Notes: generated from the letters alone by a model not told the origin. A stretch of 64,000 nucleotides of DNA from Thuidium tamariscinum (GCA_947034885.2 OX344750.2:41712821-41776820), one strand, 5' to 3'; numbered from the stretch's first letter, positions 25,736-37,491 are shown. Program-made: numbers and translations.

Positions 25736-26049
25736 TTACACTATTACTAATTTTAAATGATTTTAGGATGCTTTGAGAATATATAGCTTAAAGAATTATT
25801 TTTAATTCCATTTTCTTTTCATAATTTTCATAATTTTAGTTTTTGCAACACTTTGAAGCTATTATATTGAAAGATTAAAATATTAGGATGCTTTGAGAAT
25901 ATTACACTATTACTAATTTTAAATGATTTTAGGATGCTTTGAGAATATATAGCTTAAAGAATTATTTTTAATTCCATTGTCTTTTCATAATTTTCATAAT
26001 TTTAGTTTTTGCAACACTTTGAAGCTATTATATTGAAAGATTAAAATAT
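25736..26049 (+). repeat. 166-bp tandem duplication, two copies
   Basis: TTACACTATTACTAATTTTA starts at 25736 and again at 25902. The copies differ by about one base over 145 bp (CCATTTTCTT against CCATTGTCTT), so the duplication is recent. Confidence 0.95.
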
Positions 26050-26519
26050 GTAATTTTTGACATTTTAATTTTAATTTTTTCTTGGAGTGAACTCAAAATG
26101 TACACCAATTACATTGTAATGTTCATCCTTATTATATTTAATTATCTATAAAATTCATACTTTTTAATGAATTTTTGTGATTATTAAAAAATTTACAAAG
26201 AAATTATTCTTAAATTTCATATAAAATTAATTTAAATGTTTTTAATCATTAAAAAAAACTATATAAATATTTTAAAAATATCAAAATTTTGGAATATGTA
26301 TTTTAATGTAGAAAACCAAAGAAGTTTCACTAATGAAGTTGAATTGTCTTTTAGAGATTAAAGTGTTACTTATAATTTTTTTCAACTTCTACTGAACCAT
26401 AGGATCGTGACTATCGTCCTACTAATGGTTGCACATAGTACGATTTTGAAGGTCTACCATGTTTTGCTAAGAAATGAGATCCCTTCTCCCACACTATCAA
26501 GAAAATGAGCGTGTTAAAT

Positions 26520-27265
26520 GATACCATCGAAACCCTCAGGGAAAACGCTGAATTTTTTTGCTTTTTGCATTTTGCATTTTTTTCAAATTCTGAATTCAGA
26601 TTCTGAGGGCCACTTCACACTATGGCCGAAGGTTGAGAGTCCGTCGGTTTCCACCAATCAAATTTCAAGAAACCATGAGTTCGGACTCTCGACCCTTCAC
26701 ACTACGCGGCACAATCCAAAGTCCATCAAAATTTGATGCCCCCAAAACTGCCTACATGGCAACCAAATGCTTACATGGCGATAGACTCTCGACTAGAGTT
26801 TGGGTCGAGCAAAAATGGAGACCCAAACTCTAGTTGAGAGGCCGTGGGAGTTTTTTCATTAAAAATCAGAATCTAATAAGATCTTAATCATTAGATTGGC
26901 ATAGGTTTGGACTTTGGGCTTGGCCATGGGCCGCTTCACACTATGGCCGTCCAAGTTGAGAGGCCGTGGGAGTTCATTTTCAAGGGTTTGGACCTTTTGG
27001 ACTTGGCCTTTGGAGACTTTACACTATGGCCATCCAAGTTGAGAGGATGTGGGAGTTCATTTTCAAGGGTTTGGACTTTGGACTTGGCCTTTGGAGGCTT
27101 CACACTATGACCGGCCAAAGGCTTTAAATCCTATTTTTTATTGCCTTTTAATAGCCCATTTCTTCGGACTCTCGCCAAAGTTTGGGTCACTCACTCCCAC
27201 AGCCTCTCGACTTGGTCGATCGTAGTGTGAAGCGGCCCTGAATCAGAGACCCCAAATTAGCTTTC
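26520..27265 (+). repeat. Host repeat (8.0-8.3 kb family) split by the hAT-like element
   Basis: Left part GGGAAAACGCTGAA..AAATTCTGAATTCA, right part AATCAGAGACCCCAAATTAGC. Joined, they reproduce the order seen at 8,080-8,170 and 8,205-8,300. Confidence 0.6.
26605..27240 (+). mobile_element. hAT-like non-autonomous element, better preserved copy (636 bp)
   Basis: Terminal inverted repeats: (g)AGGGCCACTTCACACTATGG at the left, and the complement of CAGGGCCGCTTCACACTACG at the right. CAGGG-type ends are typical of plant hAT elements. An internal 85-bp sub-repeat (CACACTATGGCC, AAGTTGAGAGG, GTGGGAGTTCATTTTCAAGG) is present two to three times. An 8-bp target duplication could not be shown cleanly. 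No transposase. Confidence 0.75.
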
Positions 27266-27632
27266 AAGACCTTGAACATACAAAAAAAAACCAACATAAA
27301 TATAAACCCCAAACCTTTGTCAACCCCTAATAAAATGAGATTTACCCTATTGGACCCACTTAGATGGTATCATTTAACGTCCAGCATCAAGAAAACCATT
27401 GTTACAAGCCTATTGAATTTTAATGATTGCTACATTATGTGGTTTCTTTTTGGTGGGTCCTTTAAAGTGAAAAGATAAAGCAAAAATTTATTGTGATTGC
27501 ATATAGACTATCTTTCACCATAGAAAAGGTTTTCTTGCTCAATGAATTTCTTTTGGTGAAATGAAGTGTTGTAGCCTTCAGAGTTGCACTAAGGTAGTAT
27601 GCTCTAAAAGCAACCATTTAAGAGTTGATTGC

Positions 27633-27653
27633 GGGGGGGGGGGGGGGGGGGGG
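27633..27653 (+). repeat. Poly-G run, 21 bases
   Basis: Uninterrupted G tract inside the R1-type copy. The exact length may be a sequencing artefact. Confidence 0.8.
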
Positions 27654-28080
27654 AGCTAAACTCCTTGAATGAATTTTCAGTAAATTTTCATAGGAAGGAA
27701 AATGGAATTGGCATCTAACCCAAGTTGTTTCATCTTTTGTTGGACATGTGTAGAATTAGTTTGAATGTTTAAAGTTCAAACACAGTCATAACATTCAGTA
27801 GCAGCCTATCACATTGCCTCCGAGCGGATGAAATGGTGTGGAATATTTCACACCATTCAGTAACTAAAGTTGCAAACTTCAAAAAATGTCAGATGAAATT
27901 AGGTGATGAGGACTTCACAAAGGGAAAGGCAGTCGGCTTCTATGGGCTATTGAATGTTATGGTGGTCACTAAAAGCGACCACCTACTGAAATATACACCT
28001 CTAGTACATTGCAGAAACCAAAATGTACCCCTGTGTCATGATTTCTTTTAGAACAGTGCTCACCTTTAGAGCATAATACC
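27645..28080 (+). repeat. Dispersed repeat R1, copy interrupted by the CATAACATTC element
   Basis: 27,655-27,786 matches R1 (AAAATGGAATTGGCATCTAA, GTAGAATTAGTTTGA, AAAGTTCAAAC) and resumes at 27,962 (GGTCACTAA, AAAATGTACC). Confidence 0.65.
27787..27961 (-). mobile_element. Small TIR element with CATAACATTC ends, copy 2
   Basis: CATAACATTCAGTAGC and GCTATTGAATGTTATG ends. The reverse complement matches copy 1 from CCCATAGAAG through ATTTCATCTGACATTT to GGTGTGAAATATTCCACACC. One of the two palindromic motifs of copy 1 is missing, which explains the shorter length. Confidence 0.85.
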
Positions 28081-29526
28081 TTACATTAATTTTCAAGCAT
28101 GCCTCCACAACAATGCGAATCAATTGGGAACTGAAAGCTACTTTTTGTTAGTTTGGATGGCCAAAATTTAAAGGTCGCTCTTATGCTCTTCATGACTTAT
28201 AGCTTCCCTGTTCAAAGTTTTTAAATTTAATCACTTTTGTTCAATATATTGTGAAAGATTAAGCTACTGAAGGCTGGGTAATGTAGACTTCATTTTATTT
28301 TTTTAAATTTTATTTTTTTTGGAACAGGGAAACAGTACAGCAAACCAGAGAGCAAGCCCTAAGCAGAGATTTTATTTTTACTTTTCATTAAAAAAAATTA
28401 CCTTTTTTTCTTTCTTTTAATTCTGATTTTTTCCACCGGAGCTGTGCAGGTTTTGCTTATTTCTTTTCACCTCTTTTTCTTTTCTTTTTCTTTTTCTTCT
28501 TTCTTTCTTTCAATAGAAACCAAAATCAATCAACTTTTCCAACATTTGGGAACACAGGGTAACTTAAATCCATCTCCTTCGGATACATAAAGTGGACACG
28601 ATTGCTCCGTCAATCTATGGATGGTTTTATTATTAACCCCACCATGACCTGGATGGATAAAGCCAAGAATCTTTTCACCAAGGACCACAGCGCACTGGCT
28701 GTAAACAGTTCAATTTGGCTCCGTCCACAAATTACGGCAAATCTATGGCCCCCGAGAGACTGGACTGTCCAATGAGGATGCTGCCTGCAAGGCCGAAATG
28801 CAGCATATTTCCAGGATTTGGCTCCAATATAACAACCCACAGGATCACATTATTCACATATATTCAAGATGCTTATCTCAGTGTGTTTTTTTGGTAGCCA
28901 ATGAGGCCCCTCTCTCAGTCTCTCACTCTCTCCTTGCGGCCTTGCCCGTAACGCCCGTTCCATGATGAAAGCATTCTTTATCCGACCAAGAAAAAAAGGG
29001 GTCGAGTTTCCTCTTGCAGGGGACTGAGAGCTTTTGGGGCGGCCAAGAGCCAAGTTGCACCACTATTTTGGAATTGCATTATATGTGAAAAAATTAAAGT
29101 ATTATTAAAGCCCATCAATGCTACAGTACTTTTGGGGGCATGAGTGTGGGCGAGAATGGAGGCCCTCCCAGGCTGCAGGGTCCAGTGATACCAGCGTTGC
29201 AAGAAGTTGGGAAAAAAATCATCCCCTACCCTTGAGTTGTGCATGGGCATGGGCACCCTTACCAAGCATTCCGTCCTAATGAGGCCACCTTTACTTGGGA
29301 AAAGGCTCCATGATTTTGACTGAAGAAAGTTCAAGAACTAGTGGATCTCAGTTTGGATCAAGAGGTTGATTCCATTTGTTTGTTTGAAACCCTACACCAA
29401 AGTTTATGGGAAGGAAGGTCTTGTTATTTGTAATATGTAATTTGAAGAATTGAAAAATAAAAATAAAAAAATAAAAGAAATGAAACGCAACTTTGGTTCA
29501 TATATGAGTCGATGGACTTTATCCCT
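28081..29526. other. Intergenic DNA, some GC-richer, unrecognised
   Basis: 28,325-28,375 repeats the 12.83 kb motif. 28,550-29,330 has normal composition and frames of 60-118 codons on the minus strand, but no known protein motif and no consistent exon structure. It may be an old element or gene fragment. Confidence 0.35.
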
Positions 29527-29530
29527 TTAA

Positions 29531-29797
29531 CCCCTAAATGCAAAAAATGCGTTTTTTTTTTCAACATAGCGATTTTGGGCAGTTCACTACAGCTTTATTT
29601 TATTTTATTTTTTTGAAATTTTCACACAAGATGTGCCCAAGGAGTAGCTTTAAGGCCCAACAATTTTCATAACTTTTGACTTTGTGGTTAAAAAGTTATT
29701 GCATAATACATGGTTTTTGTTGCATGGCGGGCAGATTGGGCACCTCAAAAAACTAAATCGCTATGTTGCCAAAAAATGCAGTTTTTGTGTTTAGGGA
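29531..29797 (-). mobile_element. Short deletion derivative of the TTAA family (267 bp)
   Basis: Flanked by TTAA at 29527-29530 and 29798-29801. Both ends are versions of the family 3' end: CCCCTAAATGCAAAAAATGC with AACATAGCGATTT, and its complement at the right. This gives terminal inverted repeats of about 45 bp. The interior is the family block around CAACAATTTTCATAACTTTT in reverse orientation. A typical MITE. Confidence 0.8.
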
Positions 29798-29801
29798 TTA
29801 A

Positions 29802-30951
29802 CCTTCAAAGATTGTGGCCCCTCTATGAATAATGTAGTCACCAAAGTTGTTCTTATTATTAAACTGGTATGTGCATTCTTTATTTCTATCATAAACAATG
29901 AAGTCATCCATTAACTAATTTTTATCTCCTTGAAGACAATTTGGTCTTAGTTTTTATTGAAACAATATATTATCTTAATATGCTCTCTCATATACTCTCT
30001 ATTGTAGTTCATTATAGCTATAAAGGCAACTAGGGATTAGATTTAAATCCCTTGGACCAGTAATTGAGGTGTACTATTAATGAATCTTCTCTTTCCTTTG
30101 TATATGTTTCAAACCTCCTTTGAAAACACACTTTTTCTCTTCTTGTTTATTTTGGTTGTGCACCCTTTTGTAATTTTGTCGTATATTTCCTATTCCCAAG
30201 ACATTACCATCACGTTCTTTAATGATTTTTTTATCTTGAGCTTTGTATTTGCAATTCTAAATATTGTTTTGTTTTGTTCTAAAGAGGTTATAGGCATGCT
30301 CTTCATACCTTTTGTCTTGAATTTCTAACATTTCAAAACTTTTGGTTTCAGTTTTATTTTTTGCAAAAGGTTTTACAACCTTCTTCTTCTTTTTCAACCT
30401 CAATGCCATAGCTATCTTCCTCTGAGCTTTATCTCCTCTCCAAGTGCTATTACTCCTATTGTTGTTGCTCTCTATTCTTCCCCTTCCCCAACTTTCTTCT
30501 CTACATTCTTTTTCATCTACTTTCTCCCCTCTTTGCTTGTTGGTCCCTCCCCACTAAATTTTGGCTTCTTCTTGCTATTTCACCTCTTGTTTAAAGCATC
30601 CCTTCTACCATAGTAGGATTTTTTCACCTTCAAATTTTGTTTTAAAATTTTTTACCTTCTATTTATTTTAATATTATATTTATTTCTATTATATACTAGT
30701 GTGCCTTGTCTTGTTTCCACAACCAAAATTGAAGTAAAAGTAATTTTCTGATTTTTCAATTCATAAAAAACTTTGAAATTCAATAATTTTTTCATTGCAA
30801 ATTGGAATGCGACAAAACAAAGCCCATGGACCCTTCTTTGTTGAAGGCTTTTTGGCAATACAAAGAACACAACTAGAGGATGCATGGTACTAGAGATCTC
30901 AATGTAACAAACAAAACAAACAAGAAACTTGACTTAATCTTGGGACAATTC
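29802..30951. other. AT-rich intergenic DNA
   Basis: 29,802-29,960 resembles 16,590-16,740 (GTGCATTCTT, AAGTCATCCATT). The rest includes a C/T-rich stretch near 30,380-30,600. No gene. Confidence 0.45.
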
Positions 30952-31482
30952 CACATGTTGGGAGATTTTGGATATCTTTTCTTGGGTAAGTCTTTTGAAC
31001 TTGAAATTTATAATACATGTTATCAACATAGATATGACTTCATGTAAAAAAATTCATGGTAAAAAACCATTTTCTGAGCCCTTGGGAGGGTGCCAAAGTT
31101 GGCAATTGTGAAAATGTTCTCAAAACTACACATGTTGGAAGATTTTGAATATCTTTTTCTAAATTAATCTTTTGAACTTGAAAATTTTCAAACATATTAA
31201 GAACACAGATTTTATTTCATGACAAAATTTTCATGGCAAAAAAAGAAAATTTAAATCCTTGGGAGGGTGTCATAGTTGAAAGTAGTGAAATTCTTTTCAT
31301 TGCTACACATGTTGGTAGATTTTGAATATATACTTTTTTGTAAATATTTTGGCCTTTAAAATTTTTCATGCATGTTATTATCTTATAGATGATGTTTTAA
31401 GAAAATTTCATAGTAAAATATCAATTTTTGAATTCTCAAGAGGTTGTCAAGTTGGCAAAGATGAAATTGTTTTCAATGCAAA
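30952..31482 (+). repeat. 177-bp satellite-like tandem repeat, three copies
   Basis: Units start CACATGTTGG at 30952, 31129 and 31306, followed by AGATTTTG.ATAT, CTTTTGAACTTGAAA, TTCATGG.AAAAAA and CTTGGGAGGGTG. The third is the most diverged. Confidence 0.85.
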
Positions 31483-31920
31483 TGCCAAAATGCCATTTAG
31501 ATTGGGACCCCACTATACATCTTATGACACTAGTAACTACCTTGCCACTTTTTGATTACTAAAGCAACAATTAGTTTTTGTTGTCGAAAGTACGTCCAAT
31601 GGTGTTCCTTATCACATTCTTTGATCTTCAAAGGAATGGGACACCTTGTAAAATTTAAGAATGTGTTTGGCAATACCATTAGGGGGCTTATTCCAAAACA
31701 ATTGACAACAATCTCAACATAATGCTCCTTTACAAAAAAATCTTGCAAAATGAATCAATATAGTTCATATAGTCAAGCAACAACAAATCTATGAAAGTCA
31801 AGGATGCATTCATTCTTACAAAAAAATGCACTCCATCCACTCATTACACAACAAAACTTACACAATAGAAAATAGACAACCAAATACTTTCTCCAAATTA
31901 TCTACACCACCACCCTTTGA

Positions 31921-32827
31921 CTCCTAGAAGATCACCCTTCTAAACTTGTCAACATGTCAAATTTCAGCAAGTACATGTGACTAGCAATTCCATGTTTGGG
32001 GCCCAAACTTTAATAGAAGATGTGAATAAGGAATATCTTTCATATGCATTACAATTCTAACATTTGGAAGTATAAGTCAAGAAATATTGCCTAATATGTG
32101 TTTTTTTTGTAAATGGGTAGTTAAGGCAAATTGAAAAGATAAATTTTTTTAGAAATAAAAATTTGGTTATAGTTTTCTAAATTTTTACATGAATGTAGAA
32201 GGCATTGAATCATTGCATTCATTAAAATGAGTCAAAATTTATAATGAGTTTTTGTTTGTAGGTAATTATTGATTTTTTTGTTCTAAAATAAACTTTGAAG
32301 TCATTTATTTTATTCAATCTTCAATATTTTTGGAAAAAAATAAAATCATAGGATGAATATTGTTTATTATGATAGTGCAGCAATTGGAATTGCAATTAGA
32401 ATCTAATTTCTTAACAATTATTTAAGTATTTTGAATCATTCTCAACTTCTTTCTACTTAATATTTTTTCTAATATGTTGTATAATTCCAAAAAATCTGAA
32501 AATTTTCAAGCATGCAATGAACTTGTCTTAAAAGGAATTCAAAGAAGTACTACAATTTTGGACATTTTTTCATACAAATGCAAGATTTTGAAGTGCAATT
32601 GCTCATTTTTTTAATTGGCCCCTAAAGGAATTTTGTAAATTCAAGAGCTCATATCTTGCAATCCATACGGTCAAAATTTCTAAATTCTTTTGAAATGTTC
32701 TCAAGTGAATATACTACAAGATCCTATAGTTATATGTTGTTTTAAACTTTTTTTTCCCCTAAAATTTGGTACTTGTATTTGAAATGACAATTTGGGAGTG
32801 TTTTTGGTGAAAACATAGTCGAGGAAG
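31921..32827 (-). mobile_element. TTAA-element family, near full-length copy D (907 bp), reverse
   Basis: Reverse-complement alignment with copy A from end to end: GACTATGTTTTCACCAAAAA, ACTATAGGATCTTGTAGTAT, TTGCAAGATATGAG, ACAACATATTAG, CTAGTCACATGTACTTG. Flanked by TTAA at 32828-32831 and TTGA (mutated TTAA) at 31917-31920. Confidence 0.75.
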
Positions 32828-33434
32828 TTAAAGAGTTGAAGTCTTTGCTAAAGGTTTCCACTTCTTTTCACACCTCTCATTAGCCTCCACGCCTTCCACC
32901 AAGACCATAGTCAAAGTTGATCAAGTTAGAGTGAGTGTAAAACTTCTCACTCCAAATACTATTTAAACTGATATAAAAATCAGTTCATATATATTAGTTA
33001 GGGCACTTTGTTTATTTGTTATGATGTTTTGGTTCAACAACAGTGTTAGTTTGTGAGTATGAAAGTGTGAGCATGTGAGCCTTGAACATATATATAAGTG
33101 GTTATCATGCAACTATTAAAGGTGTTTATAATATAAATACCTATAATATAGCTATCTATGGTTTACATGCACTATTAATATAGAAGGTAACTATAATATA
33201 GACACTTATATCATAGGTGTATAGTCTTTTAGGCTCATGAACTCACACTTCTAAGCTCACATAATAGCAACCCTCTAGGCAAAACCCCCATGCAAGTAAA
33301 TGCAATCCAACTTTGAATGCTACATATCTTGGTATTCAAATGAATGAGAAGATAAGATCTTTATGTAAGTTGGGTGGTAGTAGGTAAGACAAGCAATGTG
33401 GAATATGTACAGTGGGGTCCCAATCAAAATGGCA

Positions 33435-33975
33435 TTTTTGAAATTGAAGTGAAGGAAATTTCAGTGCAGCCAACTTTGAGAGCCTTTCGAGAGCTGAGAA
33501 ATTGGTATTTTACCACGAACTTTTTACCACAATATCATCTTTATGTTAATAACACGTGTGCCAAATTTTAAGGCCAGAAGATTCACCATAAAAAAGTTAT
33601 TCAAAATCTACCAACATGGGTAGTGGTAAGAAACATTTCACTACTTTCAACTTTGACACCTTCCTAAGGATTGAGTTTTTTTTTCTTTTGCCATGAAATT
33701 TTTTGTCGTGAAATAATCTCTATGTTTTTAATATGTATTAAAAAATTTCAAGGTAAATTTTTTTTTAAAAGATATTTGAAATCTCCCAACAGGTGTAGTT
33801 TTGAGAAAATTTTCACAATTGCCAACTTTGACACCCTTCCAAGGGCTGAAAAATTGGTTTCTTACCATGAATATTTTTTTGTGAAGTCATCTCTATGTTG
33901 ATAATATTTGCTCCAAATTTCAAGTTCAAATGAATTACCAAAAAAAAGATATACAAAATCTCCCAACATGTGTAT
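33435..33975 (-). repeat. 177-bp satellite-like repeat, three inverted copies
   Basis: Reverse complement of the 30,952 array, with unit boundaries at CCAACATGTGT-type sites near 33,610, 33,785 and 33,962. Shared blocks are GCCAACTTTGACACCCTTCC and TTACCATGAATATT. The two arrays face each other across about 2 kb that holds copy D. Confidence 0.85.
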
Positions 33976-35255
33976 ATCCTACTCACAAGGCAAGATCAAC
34001 AAAAATAAATATTTAATGTAAATTACAAAATAAAATAAAATGAACAAGAGAAATTGTTGAATTCAACAAGAATTGAGGAAAACTTATCATCTACCATTAA
34101 GAGAATTTTTGATGGTGAAATGAAGGAATTACTTTATGAAAAAATAGAGAGAACGAAAAGTAGAGGGATTATATTTAAATCCATTCTTTGCCCATGGTGA
34201 GACAAGAGATTTGGGTTATATAGAATTTGGCAACTTGACATGTCAATGTTGTTTCTAACGTCTAAATGTTGTTTCAAACATCTTGACGTTGTTTTAGAGA
34301 TTTTATATTGAACACAATTCAACTTGTATAAAAGTCATCTCTTTTTATCTATTCTATCCATCTATTCATTTCCTTCTTTTTTTGTAAAGCATGCCATGTG
34401 TCTTCCCTTTCCAAAAAATTTCACATATGGTTGGTATTTTATCATAGACTGTAGTAATTTATATTGATTTTTCCATAGTCAAAATGAAGTTCTTGCTGAC
34501 AAGGCAATCTATGTTTTTTGGGATGTTACAAAAAATATAAATTTTTCTTTCCAAACATTGTTAAGAACATGTCCACCTACAGTACGATGACATCTACTTG
34601 TTCCCCAACTTACCCACACACGTTTTTCTGCAACATTACATCAAATTCACACTCATATAGCCGTTCACCACTTACCACGTGACATCTCAAAAAACATGAT
34701 ACGTTTTTTGGAAACACTACTGAAAACGCGAGTTTCTTATAGTGACAAGAGCAACAAGCCTAGCCAGGGTGGCATTGCCGAGGTGAAACTGGTGGCCATG
34801 CTCTAACCTTATAATCTTACATCTCACACCCTATGTTAGACGTACTAAAATCCAAGATTTTAGCTCCAATATTTTAGGTGACCCTACCTTTGGACTCATG
34901 CATACTTATATCTAATATGAAACACCCACACGCCAATGCCCCCTCCCTGCCTGTCCCTCATTTTCAGGAGCTGACACGACAAATCTTCAATGGGTTTCTA
35001 CATATTGAACAAACCCAAAACAATTCTTATTGCATTTGCCTTGACTTGGCCCATGGTGGCCATGCTCTGGTAGGGATTGTGCCACTCCGCATTTTCATTT
35101 TTATTACTAACTTATTGCCGATCATGGCTTGAGCAGTGGCCGGGTAATGGGGGACGAGCACGAAAACTGTGCCTTTGGCATAATTCCTCATTTCATGAAG
35201 CTTTACATGCAGACGTAACATGACTCCGCAAAGCATTTCAAACCCCTTATTGAAA
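33976..35255. other. Intergenic DNA with one CACTA-type end
   Basis: AACGCGAGTTTCTTATAGTG ends near 34,743; on the minus strand this reads CACTATAAGAAACTCGCG, a CACTA-like terminus. No partner end was found. 34,880-35,250 is GC-richer but holds no recognised gene. Confidence 0.4.
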
Positions 35256-35358
35256 ACGCACCCAAAAAATGCACCCAAAAACCGCACCCAAAAAAATGCA
35301 CCCCAAAATTGGCACCCCCAAAACGCACCCCCAAAATGCACCCAAAAAAATGCACTTA
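35256..35358 (+). repeat. Short tandem repeat GCACCCAAAA, about eight units
   Basis: Degenerate 10-12 bp units of GCACCC followed by A runs. The long minus-strand frame across it (GAFWGC-like repeats) is a by-product. Confidence 0.9.
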
Positions 35359-37491
35359 CAAATTGAACCCCAAAATTGCTTCCTGCACACCATGTATGAC
35401 TCGTCATCAGGTAGGCAGGGCAGCGCAGGAGGTAACTTACGTGGAAGGAACTTCGGAGCGTGCGAAGCAAGTACCATGTGGCTGGCCCCATGGGGCTTCC
35501 TCGGGGGGATTAATCAATGGGGCCACAACTTATGTAAGCTATACCTTATGTAATGAGTCCACTGTAGTCGGTAAAGTCGGGCTACCTTATGATATCAGTT
35601 CATTTGTTGAGGAGGGGGAGTGAGATCGGTGATGGCTCCCCAGTTGACGTCACCAAAAACGATTGGTTGATCGCCCCTCAAATACTTCACTTTTGTTTTT
35701 AAATTTTTGTGTCTTCTTGAAACACATGGACAATTTCCAACTTTTCGGTGTTTCATTGCGTGAGAGATAGGAACTCTGTATACTTGATAAGACATAAGTT
35801 ATGTGCCCAACAAGTTGTTGATAACCACTGGTTCCATGTTTGTGTACTCAAGTCACAATTTGCACGTGGCTAATTTGAGTAGGTTAAATGGTAAAACTAC
35901 TTGAGTGTTTTTTTTGCAGACTTTTCAAAATTGTCACTTGGAAGCCATTTTTCAATGAAAGATTGAAGCATGTTTTGTTTTTTTACCAATGAATGATGTA
36001 TTGAATATTTGATAGAAAGAATGGAGATTATGAATTTAGGAATTGAATGGATTGATATTAATTTTTGAAGTCTTACCTTCTAAATTAAATAAAATTCTAT
36101 AGAGTTTGATCATTTTTCAAATAAACACTTACGCTTGTGTTTTAACTTTGATTTGATCATATATTAGAGTTATTTTCAATGATTTAAGATCACGTTGGTT
36201 AATTTACTTTGATGTTTTAAGTACTTCTCACAATTCAATTTCTTCTTTGAAGCCTAAATGCTCCAAAATCTATATTAAGGATGAGGATACGAGTGCTTCC
36301 AAGGCATTCTTTAGTTCAAATAATTTTTTTTAGTTATCCAAATACATGGTAGAATCTTTGCAAGACAACCTTAAGAAGGATACATGCAAAAATAAGAAAA
36401 AAAAATGTCCAAAATTTTAACCTTTAAAATTTTCATCAATCATAATATGGTTGGTTGGTTTTTAGAACAACCATTTCTAGACTTAGGAATGTAAAAGGTC
36501 ACTTATTCTTAAGCTCATTATGAAGAGAATAAAATTAGCTACAAAGTGGTGTATTCAAATTTTGAAGAGAATTCACTATTGAATTTCTATAAATTTCTAA
36601 AGCATTGGCGATCTAAAGGTAAAGGCATTGTATATGGAACTTTGGCAAACAAGGTAGAGGCATTTGTTTTTTCACCTAATCTTGGTTTGTATTAGCTACA
36701 ACTACTAAAATACACATCTAGCATTTGGATTTGAGCGGTTTTTTATATATTTTTTCCTATTGTGTGTCTTTTCTTGTCTTCTTCCACTTTATCATACCTA
36801 CTCTTGAATTTAAAATTCAAATTTGTAACAAATCAATTCCATAATCTATGAATTTTAACAATGAAGTTGGTTACTATTGCAAGACCATTTTCTCACTCAT
36901 TTTTTGTCCTAAAAATATAAGACTTGTTTTTAGATATGTGGAACTTTGTTAAGTGTCTTAAAGAGCTTGTCAAAGAACAATTTCAGTTATGCCCAAACAT
37001 GGATTTTCTTGAAAAAACCTTCATTTTTAAGTTATGATCTTGCAATCTATGAGTTGAATTGAAATCAAAATCTGTAGAGATGACGAGGGCTTGACTTTCT
37101 ACAAGATCCTATGGTTAATTCTACCTAAAAATGACTCATTGCTTTTCGAGCTTCAATTCTTTGTAACTTACAAAATCAGGATTCAAAACACCTTGAAAGT
37201 TTGATGCTTGGAGAGTTGCTCATCTTAGAACTCATAAGTCTATTAGGAGCAAGCCTCATTTGGCTTGGCATGTAGGACTTGGCATCATTTTGACTCCATT
37301 TGGACGTATTCTCAAGTTATTGCATATAGGGAGGGGGATCCATTTATTTGGAATCAGCAAGGCCTTCACCTTTGTAAGTTCTATTAGTGTTACTGGTTCT
37401 TGGTTGTTTCTTTGTCTAACCCACAGGGCTTGGCTATTGTTCTGGTGTTTTTTTCTTTGCAATGAATTCCATTTGTTTCAAAACAAAAAAA
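35359..37491. other. Intergenic DNA, no gene recognised
   Basis: 35,400-35,640 is GC-rich without a recognisable product; the rest is AT-rich. 37,020-37,120 carries a small reverse fragment of the TTAA family (CTTGCAATCTATGA, CTACAAGATCCTAT). Confidence 0.4.

Noticed and set aside
26907-27118. Frames with repeated GLDLLDLAFG-like and KPPKAKSK-like segments
   Set aside because: Both strands are open across the 85-bp sub-repeat of the hAT-like element; repeat artefacts.
27633-27653. Poly-G run as a possible quadruplex-forming regulatory site
   Set aside because: It sits in a gene-free old repeat and its length is likely unreliable; no reason to assign a function.
35027-35491. 154-codon minus-strand frame with FWGAFWGC-like repeats
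   Set aside because: Low-complexity translation of the GCACCCAAAA tandem repeat; other frames are open as well.
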